Assembly (NCBI GenBank): GCA_022599995.1
Contig: JAHZLG010000146.1
Coordinates: 1 to 10,823 of the forward strand
Origin: Alphaproteobacteria bacterium
GTDB lineage: Bacteria > Pseudomonadota > Alphaproteobacteria > CBDBCS01 > JAHZLG01
DNA length: 10,823 nucleotides
Direction of reading: 5' to 3'
Both the position numbers and the translations under genes were made by a program. The notes under the pieces are model-generated. The model had not been told where the DNA came from. It worked only from the letters and a program-made list of their open reading frames with translations, and did not search any database. The stretch's first letter is position 1, and each line of letters opens with the position of its first letter. Below are positions 7,757 to 10,823 of this stretch, piece by piece.

Positions 7757-7845
7757 TTGGATGCCCACTGTATGCCCATTGGTGGATACCCACGGTGCCC
7801 GTTGGATACCCGCGGGATACCCGTTGGATAACCATGCCCGACGTC
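7757..7845. repeat. Degenerate 22-23 bp tandem repeat
   Basis: Units begin near 7757, 7779, 7802 and 7824 with a core TTGGATACCC followed by a second half containing (g)ATACCCG or TGCCCG. The third unit contains the palindrome CCCGCGGG (7809-7816). The copies differ by substitutions and small indels. Function is unknown. Iterated protein-binding sites or neutral slippage are both possible. Confidence 0.6.
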
Positions 7846-8037
7846 CATGACAGAGGAATCACAACGGAGATTGCGGCAACTGAATCGCAACAACGCACAA
7901 CGCAACATTGCAACAATAATCTACTTCACAAAATAGTTACCCGAAACCTGTGCCTAAGACGATTGCCGTGCGCGCGGCGATCACCCGGAGTAACCGAAGG
8001 GGCATGCTTGACTTCACAGCACTTGCTTCTTACTGTG

Positions 8038-8065
8038 GCGGCTGGACAGTGTCTGATCCAGCCGT
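8038..8065. promoter_or_regulatory. Strong hairpin upstream of secE
   Basis: CGGCTGGA (8039-8046) and TCCAGCCG (8057-8064) are a perfect 8-bp inverted repeat. The stem extends inward by CAG/CTG around a TGT loop with one bulged A, and a G-T wobble flanks it. It lies about 165 bases before secE. No T tract follows, so a classical terminator is unlikely. An operator, or a leader structure if the secE transcript starts upstream, fits as well. Confidence 0.5.
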
Positions 8066-8228
8066 GAGTCACGTATTGACGTTTGGATCGTGGACACACG
8101 CACGGAAACCTTCGCGTTTCGCGACGCGTTCGCCTGCATTATCGTGTTGATCACTGCGTTTGCTGTGCCCTAGTTGGTGCGGCACTGATTGACCACTCAC
8201 CCCAGTTGTCTTTGAGATCGTCTGTTTA

Positions 8229-8426
8229 ATGGCTCGCAGCCCAGCCCAATTCGTCCGCGAAGTTCGTCAAGAAATGCGGCGCGTGATATGGCCAACGCGG
8301 CGCGAGGTTATCTTGTCGACCGTGATGGTCACGATCTTCGTGACAATCACCGCCTTATTTCTCACCCTTACCGACCAAATCGTGTCGACTGCCATTCAGG
8401 CCCTGATTGGTCTTGGTGCCCTGTGA
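8229..8426 (+). CDS. secE: Preprotein translocase subunit SecE
   Basis: This 65-residue protein matches the short single-span SecE type. An amphipathic N-terminal helix, AQFVREVRQEMRRVIWPTRR (residues 6-25), carries the conserved V-x-WPxR/K motif. It is followed by one transmembrane helix at about 28-47 (ILSTVMVTIFVTITALFLTL) and a short tail. SecE clamps SecY in the inner-membrane SecYEG channel and is essential. The order secE-nusG-rplK-rplA confirms the call. The ATG at 8229 is the only start that keeps the usual N-terminus. The bases before it (tcgtctgttta) contain no Shine-Dalgarno match. nusG follows after 188 bases, which is long for this pair. Confidence 0.95.
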   Translation: MARSPAQFVREVRQEMRRVIWPTRREVILSTVMVTIFVTITALFLTLTDQIVSTAIQALIGLGAL

Positions 8427-8614
8427 TTCACCGTGGGGCGCGATAGGCCATATACACCTCCGCGTCCCAATTTGGTGCTGAGGTGATGGCACTGGAGCTG
8501 TCCCGTGCCACCCAAGGGGAGCGACTCGACGAGAGCGACCAGCTGAGACCCTGATCTCACGCCCCCCCTTCCCACCCTTTTGTTCCCCATTACGCGCAGC
8601 CTTTCCGAGACTCG
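8427..8614 (+). other. secE-nusG spacer, C-rich leader of nusG
   Basis: These 188 bases show no gene. A weak stem TGGCAC/GTGCCA (8487-8492 with 8505-8510) is present. The last 60 bases before nusG are strongly pyrimidine-rich (acgccccccctt, then cccacccttttgttcccc) with no Shine-Dalgarno match next to the ATG. Confidence 0.5.
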
Positions 8615-9268
8615 ATGATGATCTCCACCCATCAACCCCATGCAGATAGCGGCACTTCGACAAGTGAAGCAGGCGGGCCCACCCCGCAGACGGGGGCAAA
8701 TACAACTCCGAAGCCGGGGCCAAAAACATGGTATATTGTGCAGGCACAGTCGGGTTTCGAGCGCAAGATCGAAGATCATTTGCGCGAGCAGATCAAAATA
8801 CTGGGGTTAGAGGATCACCTGTGTGATGTCTTTGTGCCATTCGCAACGGTGCGCGAACGCAACGGGGCGGGTTTCAAGGATGTCGAGCGGAATCTGTACC
8901 CCGGCTATTTGCTGGTTCAGATTGCCAACAAGCCGACAGCACGAATCAACAGTCGAATCGTGTCATTGGTACGCGGGGCGCCGAAAGTCATCGACTTCCT
9001 GAGCAACAACAACTTGCCCATCCCCTTGACCGACGTCGAGGCGAACGAGATTCGCGATCGAGTGTCGGATGACAGTGTGGCGATGCGCGAAGTAGAGGTT
9101 CCCTATAACACTGGCGATCAAGTGCGGGTGACCGATGGACCTTTTGCCTCGTTCAATGGTTTTGTCGAAGACATTGATACGGAGAAACTCCGCGTGAAAG
9201 TGGCGGTGACTATTTTCGGGCGTGCCACCCCGGTCGACCTTGATTTCAATCAGGTGGAAAAACTATAA
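8615..9268 (+). CDS. nusG: Transcription termination/antitermination factor NusG
   Basis: This 217-residue NusG binds RNA polymerase across the cleft and links it to Rho or to ribosomal protein S10. The NGN domain spans about 38-145, starting TWYIVQAQSGFERKIEDHL and including NLYPGYLLVQI (usually FFPGYVLV). The KOW domain spans about 164-217: GDQVRVTDGPFASFNGFVED, then VTIFGRATPVDL. Usual family length is near 175-185. The excess is a Ser/Thr/Gly/Pro-rich N-terminal extension of about 36 residues with no sign of a fold. Start ATG 8615 is followed by a second ATG at 8618, and there is no later in-frame ATG before the NGN domain, so the extension appears genuine unless a rare non-ATG start is used. 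No Shine-Dalgarno sequence is visible. Confidence 0.95.
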   Translation: MMISTHQPHADSGTSTSEAGGPTPQTGANTTPKPGPKTWYIVQAQSGFERKIEDHLREQIKILGLEDHLCDVFVPFATVRERNGAGFKDVERNLYPGYLLVQIANKPTARINSRIVSLVRGAPKVIDFLSNNNLPIPLTDVEANEIRDRVSDDSVAMREVEVPYNTGDQVRVTDGPFASFNGFVEDIDTEKLRVKVAVTIFGRATPVDLDFNQVEKL

Positions 9269-9300
9269 CCCGGCGGTCTCCACTTCCCTGTCTCTCGGGT

Positions 9301-9408
9301 CGCATCACGTCCATTCTGCACGGCTTACTGCGTCCCTTCATCACGTCTTCTCTTCGCTGGTAACTGCACCCCCTCTTCACGTCTATTCTTCTGTAAGTGG
9401 CTGACGTG
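9301..9408 (+). repeat. 36-bp tandem repeat in the nusG-rplK spacer
   Basis: The word TCACGTC recurs at exact 36-base spacing (CACGTC at 9306, 9342 and 9378). The first two 36-base units (9301-9336, 9337-9372) agree at about 24 of 36 positions by eye. The third (9373-9408) keeps TCACGTCTATTCTTC and then diverges. An 8-base tandem, GCTGACGT GCTGACGT, follows at 9400-9415. The whole spacer is pyrimidine-rich and precedes rplK. Confidence 0.6.
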
Positions 9409-9476
9409 CTGACGTTCACTGTTTCCTTTCTTTCCGATCATTTTTCTCAAATCTTCTCAAGCATCGTTGCGATATC

Positions 9477-9902
9477 ATGGCAAAAAAAATCACAGGTGTG
9501 ATTCGACTCGAAGTTCCGGCCGGTGATGCCAAGCCCTCGGGTAAGGTAGGACCAGCACTGGGACAGCGCGGGTTGAACATCATGGAATTCTGCAAGGCGT
9601 TCAACGACAAAACCGCTGACTACGACAAAGGCACGCCGATCCCCGTGGCCATCACCGCCTATGAAGATCGCACCTTCGACTTTGTTACCCGCAAGCCCAC
9701 CGTGTCGTGGTACTTGAAGAAGGCGATGAACGTGGACAAGGGCGCAAAGACGGCCGGCCGTGAAGAGTTCAAGTCGCTCTCCGCCGAAGAGATCGAGCAC
9801 ATTGCCAAGGAAAAACAGGAAGACATGTGTGCCGAATCACTCGAGGCGGCCATCAACACGGTTGCCGGCTCGGCGCGATCGATGGGCGTGCGCATTCGCT
9901 AA
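9477..9902 (+). CDS. rplK: 50S ribosomal protein L11
   Basis: This is 141 residues, the normal family length (about 142). L11 forms the base of the GTPase-associated stalk with 23S rRNA and is needed for factor binding and the stringent response. The N-terminal domain contains GPALGQRGLNIMEFCKAFN (residues 25-43), then GTPIPVAITAYEDRTF. The C-terminal RNA-binding domain ends AGSARSMGVRIR. In E. coli the loop is PSPPVGPALG, with Pro22 and Pro23. Here it is PSGKVGPALG, so both prolines are replaced (Gly22, Lys23). The usual TPPAAVLLKKA is also altered, to KPTVSWYLKKA. The ATG at 9477 gives the expected MAKK start. The preceding bases (ttgcgatatc) offer no Shine-Dalgarno match, and rplA follows after 257 bases. 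Confidence 0.97.
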   Translation: MAKKITGVIRLEVPAGDAKPSGKVGPALGQRGLNIMEFCKAFNDKTADYDKGTPIPVAITAYEDRTFDFVTRKPTVSWYLKKAMNVDKGAKTAGREEFKSLSAEEIEHIAKEKQEDMCAESLEAAINTVAGSARSMGVRIR

Positions 9903-10159
9903 CCCACTCACTAAGCCGACACGCACCACCACACACACCATCATGCCGCAGGTGCTGGGCTCATAGGCGCGTCTTATGCGATGCCTTGCCCCTGCCTTGC
10001 CCGTTCGCTATACCGATGTCCGTGCCGATGTGCCAGACAGAGGCGGCAGTTGCCTTCCCTACATTGATGCCTCTCGCGTCGCCTCTTTCCCCGCACATTC
10101 ACCGCACCGCCCTTCCCCCGCCCCTCCCCGCCCCTCCCCGCCCCTCCCAGAGCGACACC
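9903..10159 (+). other. rplK-rplA spacer with C-rich leader
   Basis: These 257 bases contain no convincing gene, whereas rplK and rplA are usually separated by only a few bases. The last 50 bases are almost free of A and T runs and consist of C-rich direct repeats. A near-duplicate word, GCCTTGCCC, occurs twice near 9983-10002. Confidence 0.5.
10111..10149 (+). repeat. 10-bp C-rich tandem repeat just before rplA
   Basis: The unit CCCCTCCCCG occurs at 10121-10130 and 10131-10140. A truncated copy follows (cccctccca, 10141-10149) and a diverged copy precedes (ccttcccccg, 10111-10120). It ends ten bases before the rplA ATG, where a purine-rich Shine-Dalgarno sequence would normally be. Confidence 0.85.
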
Positions 10160-10823
10160 ATGGCCAAAACTGGCAAGAAACTCGTCGATGCCTACAAGAA
10201 ATTTGATCGCGAGGCCCGATTCCCTCTCGCCGAGGCGGTCGCGCTTGTGAAAACCCACGCCACCGCGAAATTCGATGAGACCATCGAGATCGCCATGAAC
10301 CTTGGCGTTGATCCCCGGCATGCAGGACAAAACCTCCGCAGTGCGGTCTCGTTGCCCCACGGCACGGGACAAGAAGTGCGCGTGGCGGTGTTCGCCAAAG
10401 GGGACAAAGCCGAAGAGGCCAAAGCCGCCGGTGCTGACGTTGTCGGCGCCGATGACCTTGCTGAAATGGTGCAAAAGGGCGAAATCAACTTCGAGCGGTG
10501 TATTGCGACCCCCGACATGATGGGCGTCGTTGGCCGACTGGGACGAATCCTTGGCCCGCGCAACCTTATGCCCAATCCCAAACTGGGGACGGTGACGCCA
10601 ATGGTCGCTAATGCCGTGAAGCTCGCCAAATCAGGGCAAGTGCAATTCCGTACCGAACGCCAAGGGATCGTCCACGCTCGAATTGGCAAGGCAAGCTTTT
10701 CGGGAGAGCACCTCAAGGAAAACGCCACGGCATTTATCGATGCCATTCGTGCCCTGAAACCCGCCGAGTCCAAAGGCATCTACATTCAACACGTAACGCT
10801 GTCCTCCTCGCAAGGCGTTGGCG
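10160..10823 (+). CDS. rplA: 50S ribosomal protein L1 (3' end beyond window)
   Basis: 221 complete codons are visible, open to the right edge, and the family is about 230 residues, so only the C-terminal tip is missing. L1 builds the mobile L1 stalk at the E site and in many bacteria represses its own operon by binding mRNA. The core motif is GRLGRILGPRNLMPNPKLGT, where the usual sequence is GPRGLMPNPK, so Gly is replaced by Asn. The C-terminal part has VQFRTERQGIVHARIGKASF and GIYIQHVTLSSSQGVG (commonly SSTMGPG). Start ATG 10160 gives MAKTGKK. The leader is CCCGCCCCTCCCAGAGCGACACC, split by no purine-rich Shine-Dalgarno element. Confidence 0.96.
   Translation, partial: MAKTGKKLVDAYKKFDREARFPLAEAVALVKTHATAKFDETIEIAMNLGVDPRHAGQNLRSAVSLPHGTGQEVRVAVFAKGDKAEEAKAAGADVVGADDLAEMVQKGEINFERCIATPDMMGVVGRLGRILGPRNLMPNPKLGTVTPMVANAVKLAKSGQVQFRTERQGIVHARIGKASFSGEHLKENATAFIDAIRALKPAESKGIYIQHVTLSSSQGVG

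Larger units (their letters stand above)
7368..8228. other. Gene-free divergent intergenic region
   Basis: About 860 bases separate the minus-strand barrel gene from secE on the plus strand. Short frames occur on both strands, but none has recognisable protein features, and the longest minus-strand one is built partly from the tandem repeat at 7757-7845. I see no tRNA, although many proteobacteria have tRNA-Trp upstream of secE. The region holds two hairpins and a 22-base tandem repeat. The word TAGGGCACAGCAA occurs at 7734-7746 and, inverted, at 8160-8172, with a shorter copy (TAGGGCACAG) at 7500-7509. Promoters for both flanking genes must lie here, but no pair of hexamers is convincing. 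Confidence 0.6.

Noticed and set aside
7757..7845. Tandem array considered as a CRISPR
   Set aside because: Units are only 22-23 bases, contiguous and degenerate, with no unique spacers and no cas genes in the window.
7249..7908. Minus-strand 219-residue frame with repetitive GYPTGIP-like start
   Set aside because: It overlaps the start of the barrel gene in another frame, its repeat comes from the DNA tandem array, and it has no protein features or plausible ribosome-binding site.
8076..8104. TTGACG as a -35 box for secE
   Set aside because: The bases 16-18 downstream (around cgcacg) do not resemble a -10 element.
7795..8150. Small plus-strand frames before secE (7795-8067, 7950-8150)
   Set aside because: No domain, signal or conserved context. 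They overlap each other and the hairpin at 8038-8065.
8427..8614. Stem TGGCAC/GTGCCA as a terminator between secE and nusG
   Set aside because: The stem is only 6 bp with a 12-base loop and no T run, and termination here would separate a normally linked pair.
9447..9800. Minus-strand frame antisense to rplK, and similar minus-strand frames across rplA (9974-10474, 10192-10779)
   Set aside because: They are antisense to clearly conserved ribosomal protein genes and have no motifs of their own.

Overview
The window looks like a chromosomal segment of a GC-rich Gram-negative bacterium, most likely an alphaproteobacterium or a divergent relative. The evidence is the SecE, NusG and L11 sequences. 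SecE has an 'AQFVREVRQEMRRVIWPTR' start, the NusG KOW end reads 'GPFASFNGFVED...FGRATPV', and L11 contains 'GPALGQRGLNIMEFCKAFN'. The exact taxon cannot be read from the sequence. The segment has two divergent halves separated by about 860 bases without a convincing gene.

Left half, minus strand (1-7367). A gene for a probable outer-membrane beta-barrel protein (6321-7367) is followed 160-210 bases downstream by a giant gene that fills everything from about 6157 to the left edge and runs out of the window. I checked the giant frame for stop codons across its whole visible length. It is open from 6292 to base 1, and the first upstream stop is at 6293-6295. About 2050 residues are visible: a lipoprotein-type signal with Cys51, a run of Ig-like/SwmB-like beta domains containing an internal duplication, and then three tandem copies of a 340-370 residue RTX-type calcium-binding cassette. 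Each cassette carries long Gly/Ala/Ser/Thr-rich inserts. The C-terminus and stop codon lie outside the window. Together the two genes suggest a surface or adhesion function, which is an inference from domain content.

Middle (7368-8228). No gene is convincing here. The region holds a short-unit tandem repeat (about 7757-7845), two clear hairpins (7397-7426 and 8038-8065) and a dispersed 13-base word in inverted orientation.

Right half, plus strand (8229-10823). This is the conserved secE-nusG-rplK-rplA transcription/translation block, in the usual order. rplA is cut by the right edge. SecE is the core protein-export translocase subunit, NusG couples transcription elongation to Rho and ribosomes, and L11 and L1 build the two stalks of the large ribosomal subunit. 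The block is unusual in its long spacers (188, 208 and 257 bases), its pyrimidine-rich and partly repetitive leaders, and the lack of Shine-Dalgarno sequences before the genes.

The item most worth a second look is the giant lipoprotein-like RTX protein with triplicated glycine-rich calcium-binding cassettes, together with its outer-membrane neighbour.
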